Below are positions 1-10,209 of a DNA stretch of 64,000 nt, in pieces (position 1 is the stretch's first letter; each line of letters begins with the position of its first letter). The notes under the pieces were generated by a model. It saw only the letters and a list, made by a program, of their open reading frames with translations. It did not search any database and was not told the DNA's origin. The position numbers and the translations under genes were made by a program. The stretch lies in the NCBI GenBank assembly GCA_001897745.1, contig MKUH01000043.1, positions 62,001 to 126,000 of the forward strand. Reading direction: 5' to 3'. The stretch is from Candidatus Accumulibacter sp. 66-26 (GTDB lineage: Bacteria; Pseudomonadota; Gammaproteobacteria; Burkholderiales; Rhodocyclaceae).

Positions 1-62
1 ATGAACAGGCCGATGGCCGCGATGAAGTAGGGTTTTGCAACCGCTTGAGATTTATATTGCAT
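1..62 (-). CDS. norB: Nitric oxide reductase subunit B, N-terminal fragment
   Basis: Only the first 20 codons are inside the window; the gene runs off the left edge. The start MQYKSQAVAKPYFIAAIG is typical of NorB, the 12-helix haem b/non-haem iron subunit that reduces NO to N2O at the cytoplasmic membrane. The ATG lies 18 bp after the norC stop on the same strand, so norC and norB form one operon. The identification rests on this short N-terminus plus the norC neighbour. Confidence 0.8.
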   Translation of the reverse strand, partial: MQYKSQAVAKPYFIAAIGLF

Positions 63-80
63 GATCAGTTCTCCCTTTGA

Positions 81-512
81 TCAACCCTGGATGTTGGGCG
101 GCCAGTTGGCGTCGTTGATCGTATTGACGTGTTCCAGGAAGTTCGCGAGATCGTCGAGTTCCTTGTCCGTCAGGTTGAACTGCGGCATGCTGCGGCGGCC
201 CGGAATGCCATCCACCGGACGGCTCTGGATGAAAGCCTTGACGGCTTCCTTGCTGCCCAGACGCTCGACCACGTTGGCCAGTTCGGGTGCGAAGTAGGCG
301 CCCTCACCCATCAGGGTGTGGCAACCGATGCAGTCGCGGGTTTCCCAGATATGCTTCCCGGCGATGATCGACGGCGTGATGTTTTGCCGCATGTCGCGTT
401 TCGGAAGCTGTTTCATGGTGTCGAACGAGAGCGCAAGGAACAGCAGGAAGAAGAACGTCGTCCCACCGTAGAAAATATTGCGCGCCATCGACTTGGTGAA
501 AGCGCCACTCAT
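81..512 (-). CDS. norC: Nitric oxide reductase cytochrome c subunit NorC
   Basis: Membrane-anchored monohaem cytochrome c that passes electrons to NorB for NO reduction in denitrification. The protein is 143 aa, the usual NorC length. Residues about 12-30 form one hydrophobic anchor (uncleaved), the haem-binding site CIGCH is at residues 61-65, and Met109 in RRSMPQF is the likely sixth ligand. It is followed after 18 bp by norB. An FNR/Dnr-type box (578-591) and a GATAAT -10 element (551-556) sit upstream with class II activator spacing, so induction by low oxygen or NO is expected. Identification is firm. Confidence 0.95.
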   Translation of the reverse strand: MSGAFTKSMARNIFYGGTTFFFLLFLALSFDTMKQLPKRDMRQNITPSIIAGKHIWETRDCIGCHTLMGEGAYFAPELANVVERLGSKEAVKAFIQSRPVDGIPGRRSMPQFNLTDKELDDLANFLEHVNTINDANWPPNIQG

Positions 513-550
513 GGATTTCCCCCTATCGTTGTTGAAAGTGTCACCCGCGC

Positions 551-591
551 ATTATCGTGACGCCGTTCAAGACGGCCTTGATGTAGGTTAA
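551..591 (-). promoter_or_regulatory. FNR/Dnr-type activator box and -10 element for norC
   Basis: TTGAT-GTAG-GTTAA at 578-591 matches the FNR/Dnr palindrome TTGATnnnnATCAA at 8 of 10 positions. On the minus strand GATAAT (551-556) lies with its centre 31 bp from the box centre, the geometry of an activator at -41.5. Transcription would start near 544, about 31 nt before the norC ATG. Sequence match and spacing are seen; the regulator (FNR, Dnr or NnrR family) is inferred. Confidence 0.65.
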
Positions 592-663
592 AAATGGCCG
601 GCATGCCCGTTCTTGCGGGCCTTTTGGCCGTCGGCCGCGCGCCGTTCCGGTCCTTGGCCGGCT

Positions 664-669
664 TATAAT
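664..669 (+). promoter_or_regulatory. -10 element of the adaptor/ABC operon
   Basis: A perfect TATAAT lies 28 bp before the ATG of the HlyD-type adaptor gene. No good TTGACA is visible at 16-18 bp upstream (the hexamer there is GCCGTT), so the promoter may be weak or activator dependent. Confidence 0.45.
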
Positions 670-697
670 CCGGCAACTTCCTTTCTAGCCATCCATC

Positions 698-1873
698 ATG
701 TCCGACCAGGATCTGTCCCGCCTCGCCATCGACCGCCATCCATCCTCCCGTGCCGCGCGCCCCCGGCGCCGCTGGCCCTGGCTGCTGGCGGCTGCGATTC
801 TGGCGCTGGGCGCCGCCGCTTTCGTGCGCATGGGCGGGGAAACGGCCGTCGACACGGTCAGCGTGACCACCGCCTATCCGTACCAGGCGGCGACCCTGCT
901 CAACGCGGCCGGCTACGTGGTCGCGCAGCGCAAGGCCGCGGTCGCCTCGAAGGCGACCGGGCGGCTGGAGTGGCTGGGCGTTGTCGAAGGCAGCCGGGTG
1001 CGCACCGGCGAGGTGATCGCCCGCTTGGAGAACCGCGACGTCCAGGCGCAGGTCGAACAGGCCGCCGCCAGCGTCGCGTCAGCGCGCGTCGAGCAGAAGG
1101 ACGCCGAGCGCCAGCTTGTGCGCACGCGCGAACTGGCGCGCCAGAAATACGTCTCCGATTCGGCGCTCGACGTCGCGCAGGCGCGCTTCGACCGGGCGCG
1201 GGCCGCCGTCGAGGTCGCGCAGGCCAATCTGCGCGCGGCGCAGGTGGCGGTCGACCAGACGCTGATCCGCGCGCCCTTCGACGGCGTCGTGCTGACCAAG
1301 GCGGCCAACGTCGGCGACGTGATCACGCCGTTTTCCTCGGCGCTCGACAGCAAGGGCGCGGTGGTCACGATGGCCGACATGGAGACGCTGGAGGTCGAGG
1401 CCGACGTTTCGGAGGCCAATCTGGCGAAGATCCGCGTCGGCCAGCCCTGCGAAATCCAGCTCGACGCCTTCCCCGAGCGCCGCCTGCGCGGCGTCGTCAG
1501 CCGCACGGTGCCGACCGTCGACCGCGCCAAGGCGACGGTGCTGGTCAAGGTGCGCTTCGTCGAGCCCGATCCGGCGATCCTGCCCGAGATGAGCGCCAAG
1601 GTCGCTTTCCTCGAACGCGAGGTGCCCGACAGCGACCGGCAGGCGCTGACCGTCGTGCATCAGGACGCGATCGTCCAGCGCGACGGCCGGCCGGTGCTCT
1701 TCCGGGTCGCCGACGGACGGGCGCAGCAACTCGCCGTGCAGCCCGGGCGCAAAATCAACGATCTCGTCGAACTGGCCGGCCAGCCCGCCGGGCTGCAGGC
1801 CGGCGACAAGATCGTGGCGCGTCCGCCGGAAGGCCTGCGCGACGGCGACCGCGTCAAGCCGGCGCAGAAATGA
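698..1873 (+). CDS. HlyD/MacA-family periplasmic adaptor of an ABC transporter
   Basis: Membrane fusion (adaptor) protein of 391 aa. A basic N-terminus is followed by one transmembrane anchor at about residues 25-44. A barrel-sandwich/lipoyl half (ASKATGRLEWLG) comes next, then an Ala/Gln-rich helical hairpin (about 110-190), the returning half with RAPFDGVV, and a beta-barrel region. It would link the downstream ABC ATPase and two permeases to the periplasm, as MacA does for MacB. Its stop overlaps the ATPase start (ATGA), indicating translational coupling. The substrate cannot be told from sequence; antibiotic, peptide or lipid export are all possible. Confidence 0.88.
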   Translation: MSDQDLSRLAIDRHPSSRAARPRRRWPWLLAAAILALGAAAFVRMGGETAVDTVSVTTAYPYQAATLLNAAGYVVAQRKAAVASKATGRLEWLGVVEGSRVRTGEVIARLENRDVQAQVEQAAASVASARVEQKDAERQLVRTRELARQKYVSDSALDVAQARFDRARAAVEVAQANLRAAQVAVDQTLIRAPFDGVVLTKAANVGDVITPFSSALDSKGAVVTMADMETLEVEADVSEANLAKIRVGQPCEIQLDAFPERRLRGVVSRTVPTVDRAKATVLVKVRFVEPDPAILPEMSAKVAFLEREVPDSDRQALTVVHQDAIVQRDGRPVLFRVADGRAQQLAVQPGRKINDLVELAGQPAGLQAGDKIVARPPEGLRDGDRVKPAQK

Positions 1874-2598
1874 GCGCGCCGGCCGCCTCGCCCGTCGTGC
1901 CTCCCGCCGGGCCGCTCGTCGCCCTGCGCGACATCGTCAAGACCTACCGGCGCGGCCAGCAGGTCGTCCCGGTGCTGTCCGGCATCAGCTTCGACATCGC
2001 CGCCGGCGAGTTCCTCGCGCTGATGGGGCCGTCGGGGTCGGGCAAGAGCACCCTGCTCAACCTGATCGCCGGCATCGACCGGCCGGATTCGGGCCGACTC
2101 GTCGTCGCCGGCGAGGACGTCGGCCGCCTCGGCGAAGCCGAACTCGCCGACTGGCGTGCGCGCCACATCGGCTTCATCTTCCAGTTCTACAACCTGATGC
2201 CGGTGCTCTCGGCGCTCGAAAACGTCGAACTGCCCCTGCTCCTCAAGGACATGGGCCGCCGCGAGCGGCGCGAGCGCGCCGAGCTGGCGCTGTCCATGGT
2301 CGGCCTCGCCGACCGCATGACGCACGCGCCGTCCGAACTGTCCGGCGGCCAGCAGCAGCGCGTGGCGATCGCGCGCGCGCTGATCACCGATCCGACGCTG
2401 ATCGTCGCCGACGAGCCGACCGGCGACCTCGACCGCGAATCGGCGGACGACGTCCTGCGCCTGATGCAGCGCCTGAACGACGAGATCGGCAAGACGATCG
2501 TCATGGTCACCCACGACAGCCGCGCCGCCGGGCACGCGCACGCCATCATGCATCTGGAGAAGGGCGTGCTGTCGGGGCGCGAGGAGCTGCGGGGATGA
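1870..2598 (+). CDS. ABC transporter ATP-binding protein (MacB/LolD class)
   Basis: A 242-aa nucleotide-binding subunit. Visible motifs are Walker A GPSGSGKST (53-61), Q-loop FQFYNL, signature LSGGQQQR, Walker B LIVADEPTGDLD and the H-loop VTHD. The Q-loop and DEPTGDLD are typical of the MacB/LolD/FtsE branch, whose members work with FtsX-like permeases rather than classical importers. The start overlaps the adaptor stop by 4 bp. Two FtsX-type permeases follow, so the complex is probably adaptor, ATPase and two separate permeases instead of a fused MacB. Substrate unknown. Confidence 0.92.
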   Translation: MSAPAASPVVPPAGPLVALRDIVKTYRRGQQVVPVLSGISFDIAAGEFLALMGPSGSGKSTLLNLIAGIDRPDSGRLVVAGEDVGRLGEAELADWRARHIGFIFQFYNLMPVLSALENVELPLLLKDMGRRERRERAELALSMVGLADRMTHAPSELSGGQQQRVAIARALITDPTLIVADEPTGDLDRESADDVLRLMQRLNDEIGKTIVMVTHDSRAAGHAHAIMHLEKGVLSGREELRG

Positions 2599-2746
2599 CG
2601 GCCGCGGCGGCGGTCGCCCGCAGCGCAGCGCTGGCGCGGCAGGTGACGGCGGATGGTGCGCGGTGGCCTCCGTTCGCTTCGTGCCCGTTTTCTCGCGCCG
2701 CCGCGTCCGTGGCGCGGCGCGCGGCAGCGCAATAGCGCGGCGTCCG

Positions 2747-3901
2747 ATGCGGCTCATCCTCATCCTGCGCAACGTCTTCCGCCACAAGCTGCGCACGCTG
2801 CTCACGGTGGTCGGGTTGACCGTCGCCGTGCTCGCCTTCGGTCTGCTGTCGACGGTGGTCGAGGCCTGGTACGCCGGCGCCGAGGGCGCGTCGAGCGCGC
2901 GCCTCGTCGTGCGCAATTCGATTTCGCTGGTCTTTCCGCTGCCGCTCACCTACCGCCAGAAAATCCGCCAGATCGACGGCGTGCGGGCGATCAGCACGGC
3001 CAACTGGTTCGGCGGCATCTACAAGGAGCCGAAGAACTTCTTTCCGCAGTTCGCCGTCGACGCGGCGAGCTATCTCGACCTCTATCCCGAATACGTGCTG
3101 TCCGAAGCCGAGCGCAAGGCCTTCCTGCTCGACCGCAAGGGCGCCGTCGTCGGCAGCAAGCTGGCCGCCACCTACGGTTTCAGAATCGGCGACACGGTGA
3201 CGCTCAAGGGGACGATCTTTCCCGGTCAGTGGGAGTTCGTGATCCGCGGCATCTACAGCGGGCGCGACGCGAAGACCGACGTCTCGCAGATGCTCTTCCA
3301 CTGGGACTACCTCAACGAGACGCTGAAGGCGCGCTCGCCGCGCCGCGCCAACACGGTCGGCGTCTATGTCGTCGAGGTTTCCGATCCGGCGCGCGTCGCC
3401 GAGATCAGCCGCGCCATCGACGCCGAGTTCCGCAACAGCTACGCGGAAACGCTGACCGAGACCGAGAAAGCCTTCCAGCTCGGCTTCGTGTCGATGACCG
3501 AAGCCATCGTGGTGGCCATCCGCCTCGTTTCCTACCTCGTCATCTTCATCATCCTCGCCGTGATGGCCAACACCATGGCGATGACGGTGCGCGAGCGCAC
3601 CGCCGAGTACGCGACGCTCAAGGCGCTCGGCTTCGGCCCGGCCTTCATTATGGGGCTGATCTACGGCGAGGCGCTGGCCATCGCGGCGCTCGGCGGGGCG
3701 CTCGGCATCGCGCTCACCTTCCCGCTGGCCGAACGTTTCGCTTCCGCGATGGGCTCGCTGTTCCCGGTCTTCGTCGTCTCGGCGCAGACGCTCTGGCTGC
3801 AGGCCGCCTGCGCGCTCGCCGTCGGCCTCGTCTCGGCGCTCTTCCCGGCGCGCAGCGCGGCGCGCGTGCGGATCGTCGAAGGTCTGCGGAGCGTCGCCTG
3901 A
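2747..3901 (+). CDS. ABC transporter permease, FtsX/MacB type (first)
   Basis: A 384-aa protein with one N-terminal membrane helix (about 12-35), a large periplasmic domain (about 40-255) and three C-terminal helices, the classical FtsX/MacB_PCD topology. The start MRLILILRNVFRHKLRTLLT is chosen because it matches the family N-terminus; an in-frame ATG at 2663 would add 28 Arg-rich residues. No clear ribosome-binding site is seen. There is a 148-bp gap after the ATPase stop, which holds a 46-codon frame beginning ATGA at 2595 that is probably not a gene. Its stop overlaps the next permease start by one base. Confidence 0.9.
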   Translation: MRLILILRNVFRHKLRTLLTVVGLTVAVLAFGLLSTVVEAWYAGAEGASSARLVVRNSISLVFPLPLTYRQKIRQIDGVRAISTANWFGGIYKEPKNFFPQFAVDAASYLDLYPEYVLSEAERKAFLLDRKGAVVGSKLAATYGFRIGDTVTLKGTIFPGQWEFVIRGIYSGRDAKTDVSQMLFHWDYLNETLKARSPRRANTVGVYVVEVSDPARVAEISRAIDAEFRNSYAETLTETEKAFQLGFVSMTEAIVVAIRLVSYLVIFIILAVMANTMAMTVRERTAEYATLKALGFGPAFIMGLIYGEALAIAALGGALGIALTFPLAERFASAMGSLFPVFVVSAQTLWLQAACALAVGLVSALFPARSAARVRIVEGLRSVA

Positions 3902-5079
3902 TGCGCATCCCGCTCGCCTATTCGCTGCGCAACCTGTGGACGCGCAAGCTGACGACGGCGCTCACCGCCGGCGGCATGGCGCTCGTCGTCTTCGTCTTCG
4001 CCGCCGTGCTGATGCTCGATGAGGGGCTGCACCGGACGCTGGTCGATACCGGCGCCGACGACAACGTGGTGGTCACCCGGCGCGCCGCCGGTACCGAGGT
4101 GCAGAGCGGCATCGAGCGCGGCGCGGCGGCGATCGTCGAAAGCCTGCCGCAGGTGGCGCTGGGCGCCGGCGGCGAGCACCAGATGTCGAAGGAGCTGGTT
4201 GTCCTGATCTCGCTCAACAAGCGCCAGGACGGCGACGCCGCGCCGAAGCCGGCGAACGTCATCATCCGCGGCGCCGCGCCGATGGGGCTGGCGCTGCGCC
4301 CGCAGGTGAAGATCGTCGCCGGCCGCATGTTCCGCCCGGGCAGCAACGAGATCGTCGCCGGGCGCGCGATCGCCGAGCGCTTCGCGCATACGGGACTGGG
4401 CGAGGCGGTGCGTTTCGGCGGGCGCGATTGGGTCGTGGTCGGCCTCTTCGACGCCGGCCGTTCGGGTTTCGATTCGGAAATCTGGGGCGACGTCGACCAG
4501 CTGATGCAGGCCTTCCGGCGGCCGGTCTATTCCTCGCTGATCTTCCGGCTGGCCGACCTGGCGCAGTTCGACGCGGTGAAGGAAGCGATCGAGAGCGACC
4601 CGCGCCTGACCCTCGAAGCCAAGCGCGAGCGCCAGTTCTACGCGGACCAGTCGGAGGCGCTGTCGACCTTCATCCGCATCCTCGGCATCTCGCTTTCGGT
4701 CATCTTCTCGATCGGCGCCGTGATCGGCGCGATGATCACCATGTACGCCGCCGTCGCCAACCGCACGGCGGAAATCGGCACGCTGCGCGCGCTCGGCTTC
4801 CGCCGCGCCAGCATCCTCGCCGCCTTCCTGCTCGAATCGCTCTTCCTGTCGCTGCTCGGCGGGCTGGCCGGGCTCCTGCTCGCCTCCTTCATGCAGCTCT
4901 ACACGGTGTCGACCATGAACTGGCAGTCCTTCGCCGAACTCGCGTTCAGCTTCACGCTGAACTTTGCCATCGTCGGCAAGAGCCTCGCCTTCGCCCTCGT
5001 CATGGGCTTCGTCGGCGGCTTCCTGCCGGCGGCGCGGGCGGCGCGCATGAACATCGTCGACGCCCTGCGCGCCGCCTGA
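3901..5079 (+). CDS. ABC transporter permease, FtsX/MacB type (second)
   Basis: A 392-aa paralogue of the preceding permease. The N-terminal helix (about 18-38) follows LAYSLRNLWTRKLTTALT, a periplasmic domain occupies about 45-255, and there are three C-terminal helices with the family motif NRTAEIGTLRALGFRR before the second helix. The ATG uses the last base of the previous stop, so the two permeases are coupled and probably form a heterodimer. Last gene of the operon; a convergent minus-strand gene ends 6 bp further on, and no terminator hairpin is obvious between them. Confidence 0.9.
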   Translation: MRIPLAYSLRNLWTRKLTTALTAGGMALVVFVFAAVLMLDEGLHRTLVDTGADDNVVVTRRAAGTEVQSGIERGAAAIVESLPQVALGAGGEHQMSKELVVLISLNKRQDGDAAPKPANVIIRGAAPMGLALRPQVKIVAGRMFRPGSNEIVAGRAIAERFAHTGLGEAVRFGGRDWVVVGLFDAGRSGFDSEIWGDVDQLMQAFRRPVYSSLIFRLADLAQFDAVKEAIESDPRLTLEAKRERQFYADQSEALSTFIRILGISLSVIFSIGAVIGAMITMYAAVANRTAEIGTLRALGFRRASILAAFLLESLFLSLLGGLAGLLLASFMQLYTVSTMNWQSFAELAFSFTLNFAIVGKSLAFALVMGFVGGFLPAARAARMNIVDALRAA

Positions 5080-5084
5080 ACGCC

Positions 5085-5606
5085 TCAGATCACGTCGAGC
5101 AGCTTGGTGCGCAGCGCCTCGGCCTCGCGCCGGCCGTCGCGCGAGGCGACGATGGCGTGATACCACTCGTCGAACAGGGCGCGCAGTTCGGCGTGCGTGC
5201 GCGCCTGCTCGATGCGCTCGAGCAGCGAACTGGTGCCGAGCGCGCCGACCAGCACGTTGATCGTGTTGCTCATGAAATTGCGCGCCTTGACGAGGTCCTG
5301 CGGATCGGCCGCGACGCTTTCGTCGAGCGCGCGGAAAGCGGTGATCGACGGCAGCCGCTGCCCGGGCGCGGTCGCCTGCGCGTTGCCGGCCGCGTCGCGC
5401 ACGGCGGCGAGCGCGATGTAGCCTTCCTCTTCGAGCCGGCCCAGGGTGTGGCTGAGATCGTCGGCGCCGGTCATCGCGCGCAGTTCGGCGACGTCGCGCT
5501 TGCCATCGACGAAAATCAGCACGCGCCGCACGCGCGGCGGCAGGGCGCCGCTGCGCTGCGTCATTTCCTCGGCCCCGCGCGGGGTCTTGGCGAATATCAC
5601 GCTCAT
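5085..5606 (-). CDS. Conserved protein of unknown function
   Basis: A 173-aa soluble protein. The first 70 residues (TPRGAEEMTQRS, then LPPRVRRVLIFVDGKRDVAE and an HTLGRLEEEGYIAL segment) look like a small winged-helix fold. I recognise this type of N-terminus from unannotated betaproteobacterial proteins. The C-terminal half is helical with no catalytic motif that I can see. It is monocistronic, convergent with the ABC operon and divergent from the NYN gene. I do not assign a function; a DNA- or signal-binding role is only a guess from the predicted fold. Confidence 0.72.
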   Translation of the reverse strand: MSVIFAKTPRGAEEMTQRSGALPPRVRRVLIFVDGKRDVAELRAMTGADDLSHTLGRLEEEGYIALAAVRDAAGNAQATAPGQRLPSITAFRALDESVAADPQDLVKARNFMSNTINVLVGALGTSSLLERIEQARTHAELRALFDEWYHAIVASRDGRREAEALRTKLLDVI

Positions 5607-5741
5607 CTTGTGGTTTCCTTTGGTGTGGATTTCGGTGTCGGCTTTTTTTGGTTGCGCCGGTCACGCGATTCTATGCAAAACGGCTTATTTCTTGGGGAGA
5701 ATTCGGGCGTCGTCCCCGCGTCGTGGCGGACGGGCGGGCGG

Positions 5742-5747
5742 TATACT
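5742..5747 (+). promoter_or_regulatory. -10 element of the NYN-domain gene
   Basis: TATACT lies 27 bp before the ATG at 5775, followed by a GGAG ribosome-binding site at 5764-5767. The -35 region is GC-rich and not convincing. Confidence 0.4.
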
Positions 5748-5774
5748 GCCGGCTGCCCCTCACGGAGATTTTCC

Positions 5775-7247
5775 ATGGCCTCATCCTCCGACGCCGTCAG
5801 CATGGCGTTGTTCTGCGACTTCGAGAACGTCGCGCTCGGCGTGCGCGACGCCAACTACGAGAAGTTCGACATCAAGCCGGTGCTCGAGCGCCTGCTGCTC
5901 AAGGGCAGCATCGTCGTCAAGAAGGCGTATTGCGACTGGGAGCGCTACAAGGCCTTCAAGGCCACCATGCACGAAGCCAATTTCGAGCTGATCGAGATTC
6001 CGCACGTGCGCCAGTCCGGCAAGAACTCGGCCGACATCCGCATGGTCGTCGACGCGCTCGACCTCTGCTACACCAAGTCGCACGTCGACACCTTCGTCAT
6101 CATCAGCGGCGACTCGGACTTCTCGCCGCTGGTTTCCAAGCTGCGCGAAAATGCCAAGCACGTGATCGGCGTCGGCGTGAAGCAGTCGACTTCCGACCTC
6201 TTGATCGCCAACTGCGACGAATTCATCTTCTACGACGACCTCGTGCGCGCCCGCGAGGCGCAGCGCAGCGCCACCCGCCGCGACAGCGCGCCGGCGCAGG
6301 CCAAGCGTTCGCCGGAAGACGAGAAGAAGCGCAAGGAGGAGAGCGAGGCGCGCAAGAACAAGGCGATCGACCTCGTCGTCGCGACGCTCGAAGACCTGAT
6401 GGCCGAGCGCGCCGACGGCGACAAGGTCTGGGCTTCGGTGCTCAAGGAGGCGATCAAGCGCCGCAAGCCCGACTTCAACGAGGCCTACTACGGCTTCCGC
6501 GCCTTCGGCAATCTGTTGCAGGAAGCGCAGGCGCGCGGCTTCCTCGAGTTCGGACGGGACGAGAAATCGGGCGCCTACGTCAGCCGCGGGCGCGGCGTCG
6601 CGAACGTCACGGAAGTTGCGCCGGCAAACGCGCCGGCCAGCGCTCCGGCACCGGTCCTCGCCGAGCCGGCAGCGGCCGTTCCGGAGCACGCGCCGGCCCA
6701 CGCCGAAACGCCGGAGGCCGCGTCGGCCAAGACCTCGGGCCGGCGGCGCAGCGGGCGCGGCGGGCGCCAGAATGCGCTGGCGGTGGGCAGCGAGGCGGAA
6801 ACCCAGGCCGCCGCCGCGTCCGGGGTGACCCCCGGCACGGCGGGGGAGAAATCGGGAGAGAAGGGCTTGGCGACAAAGGGTGCCGACGCCGGAGAGCCTG
6901 CTGCCCAGGCTGCGCCGGGGAAGGGAAGCCACTACGGGGATGAAGTCGCGTCGGAGGGCGGCGTGCAGAAAGCTGCCGAGACGGCGGCGAGTGCTGCGCC
7001 GCGCCCGGCGCCGCGCGCCGCGTCGTCCCGTGCGCGCGGCCGCAAGCCGACTGCGCAGTCCGGGGCAACGGCGCCTGCCGCTGCGGGGGCTGCGGGCGGC
7101 AACGCGGAGGCCGCGCCCGCTGTCGTCCCCGTCGCGCCCGAGGCGGCTCCGCTTTCCGCCGAAGCGCCGGCCAAGGCCGCTCAGCCGGTCTCGGCCACCC
7201 GCAGCCGTCGCCCGCGCAAGCCGAAAGCCGCGCCCGACGCGGCCTGA
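5775..7247 (+). CDS. NYN (PIN-like) domain protein with OST-HTH/LOTUS-like domain and basic tail
   Basis: A 490-aa protein. Residues about 8-155 are a LabA-type NYN domain with conserved acidic residues of a PIN-like metal site: Asp15 in FCDFEN, Asp87 in SADIRM, and Asp113/Asp115 in SGDSDFSPL. A Lys/Glu-rich linker (165-195) leads to an OST-HTH/LOTUS-like domain (about 195-275) with YYGFRAFGNLLQ. The last 215 residues are Ala/Pro-rich and disordered, with Arg clusters ([23 protein letters not shown]) that could bind RNA. NYN proteins are putative ribonucleases; NYN plus LOTUS suggests an RNA-targeting enzyme. The substrate is unknown. It ends at a bidirectional terminator. Confidence 0.85.
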   Translation: MASSSDAVSMALFCDFENVALGVRDANYEKFDIKPVLERLLLKGSIVVKKAYCDWERYKAFKATMHEANFELIEIPHVRQSGKNSADIRMVVDALDLCYTKSHVDTFVIISGDSDFSPLVSKLRENAKHVIGVGVKQSTSDLLIANCDEFIFYDDLVRAREAQRSATRRDSAPAQAKRSPEDEKKRKEESEARKNKAIDLVVATLEDLMAERADGDKVWASVLKEAIKRRKPDFNEAYYGFRAFGNLLQEAQARGFLEFGRDEKSGAYVSRGRGVANVTEVAPANAPASAPAPVLAEPAAAVPEHAPAHAETPEAASAKTSGRRRSGRGGRQNALAVGSEAETQAAAASGVTPGTAGEKSGEKGLATKGADAGEPAAQAAPGKGSHYGDEVASEGGVQKAAETAASAAPRPAPRAASSRARGRKPTAQSGATAPAAAGAAGGNAEAAPAVVPVAPEAAPLSAEAPAKAAQPVSATRSRRPRKPKAAPDAA

Positions 7248-7265
7248 TCCGCAGCCTTGAAAACG

Positions 7266-7297
7266 AAAAAGCCGCGATGTATCGCGGCTTTTTTTGC
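7266..7297. terminator. Bidirectional rho-independent terminator
   Basis: A 9-bp stem (AGCCGCGAT/ATCGCGGCT) with a 2-nt loop is preceded by five A and followed by seven T. It can serve both the NYN gene (plus) and panD (minus), which converge here. Confidence 0.9.
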
Positions 7298-7320
7298 GAG
7301 GCGTCGAGGCCGGCGCGGGA

Positions 7321-7704
7321 TCAGGCGGCGGCTTGCGTCGGAATCTGGTGTCCGATGCGTGCGATGCGGTTCTGCGCGTCGGCATAGACCAGCGCCGGTT
7401 CGTGCTTGGCGAGTTCGACCTCGTTGTACACGGCGAAGGTGGCGATGATCAGGAGGTCGCCGGGCGCGGCGCGGCGCGCCGCCGATCCGTTCACCGAGAT
7501 GATGCCCGAGCCGCGTTCGGCGCGGATCGCGTAGGTCGTGAAGCGCTCGCCGTTATTGACGTTCCAGATGTCGATCTGTTCGTATTCCTTGATGTTGGCG
7601 GCGTCGAGAAGATTCTCGTCGATCGCGCACGAACCTTCGTAATGAAGCTCGGCATGCGTGGTCGTCACGCGGTGCAGCTTCGACTTGAGCATCGTTCTCT
7701 GCAT
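7321..7704 (-). CDS. panD: Aspartate 1-decarboxylase
   Basis: Pyruvoyl enzyme making beta-alanine from L-aspartate for pantothenate and CoA. It is 127 aa, matching the family (E. coli 126). The self-cleavage site Gly-Ser is present in YEGSCAI; cleavage at this Ser creates the pyruvoyl group. The start [13 protein letters not shown] aligns with the E. coli N-terminus; an upstream ATG at 7722 would add six residues. It is the last gene of the pan cluster but has its own strong promoter (7737-7764), so it can be expressed apart from panBC. Confidence 0.96.
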   Translation of the reverse strand: MQRTMLKSKLHRVTTTHAELHYEGSCAIDENLLDAANIKEYEQIDIWNVNNGERFTTYAIRAERGSGIISVNGSAARRAAPGDLLIIATFAVYNEVELAKHEPALVYADAQNRIARIGHQIPTQAAA

Positions 7705-7736
7705 GGATTCACCCGTGCACAAGTTGGGGGAAGGGC

Positions 7737-7764
7737 ATTGTAGCGGCTAATGCGGCGCTGTCAA
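7737..7764 (-). promoter_or_regulatory. Sigma70-type promoter of panD
   Basis: On the minus strand a perfect TTGACA (7759-7764) and TACAAT (7737-7742) are separated by 16 bp, giving a leader of about 25 nt before the panD ATG. This is one of the best -35/-10 pairs in the window. Confidence 0.75.
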
Positions 7765-7790
7765 TCACCAAGGTGGGCATGCTGCGCCGC

Positions 7791-9539
<1,749 letters not shown>

Positions 9540-10190
9540 TTACTCTCCCCGGTTGAAGTATTCGCGGTGCCCGCGCATCGCTTCGATGCGCTGCACGAGC
9601 AGGTGGAAATCGTCGTCGTGATCGACGAAGTTGAGGTTTTCGGAATTGACGACCATCACCGGCGCGGCGTCGTATTCATGGAAGAAGCGCGTGTAGCTGG
9701 CGGCGAGGACGGTCAGGTAGGCGTCGCTGATTTTGCGCTCCATGTCGATGCCGCGCTTGCGGACGCGGGCGATCAGCGTTTCCGGCTTGGCCTGCAGATA
9801 GATCACGAGATCGGGCGCGGCGGTCTGCGGCGAGACGCGGTCGTAGATCTGGCGGTAGAGCGCGTATTCGTCGTCGTTCAGCGTCAGCTGCGCGAACAGC
9901 GGGTCCTTTTCGAGCAGGTAGTCGGCGACCACCGGGCGTGCGAAGAAATCGGGCTGCAGCAATTCGCGCAGCTGGTCGATGCGCTGAAACAGGAAGAAGA
10001 GCTGCGTTTGCAGCGCGTAGCGCCGCTGGTCCTGGTAGAAGTGCGCCAGGAAGGGATTGAGTTCCGGCTGTTCGAGCAGGTGCTGGGCTTCGAGGTGCGA
10101 GGCCAGACGGCGGGCGAGACTGGTCTTGCCGACGCCGATCGGGCCTTCGACGACGATGTGGCGCGCGCTGCTGAGCGGGGTCTTCTTCAT
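9540..10190 (-). CDS. Deoxynucleoside kinase (deoxyadenosine/deoxyguanosine kinase family)
   Basis: A 216-aa P-loop kinase of the dNK family. It has Walker [10 protein letters not shown] near residue 16, the ERS-like region replaced by [10 protein letters not shown], and the lid [13 protein letters not shown]. It phosphorylates deoxynucleosides for salvage; which base it prefers is not evident. In other betaproteobacteria I recall this gene sitting between folK and panB, as here, although a chemoreceptor gene and DUF486 have come between folK and it in this genome. Confidence 0.85.
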   Translation of the reverse strand: MKKTPLSSARHIVVEGPIGVGKTSLARRLASHLEAQHLLEQPELNPFLAHFYQDQRRYALQTQLFFLFQRIDQLRELLQPDFFARPVVADYLLEKDPLFAQLTLNDDEYALYRQIYDRVSPQTAAPDLVIYLQAKPETLIARVRKRGIDMERKISDAYLTVLAASYTRFFHEYDAAPVMVVNSENLNFVDHDDDFHLLVQRIEAMRGHREYFNRGE

Positions 10191-10209
10191 CGGAGATCGC
10201 GGGCGCGCC

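Noticed and set aside
605-625. GCCCG/CGGGC hairpin with CTTTT upstream of the adaptor gene
   Set aside because: The stem is only 5 bp, there is no gene upstream on the plus strand for it to terminate, and it lies in the norC/adaptor promoter region.
2595-2733. 46-codon frame starting ATGA at the end of the ABC ATPase gene
   Set aside because: Ala/Arg-rich, no motif, in a different frame from the permease; probably chance. A frameshifted permease N-terminus is also unlikely because the permease has a normal first helix.
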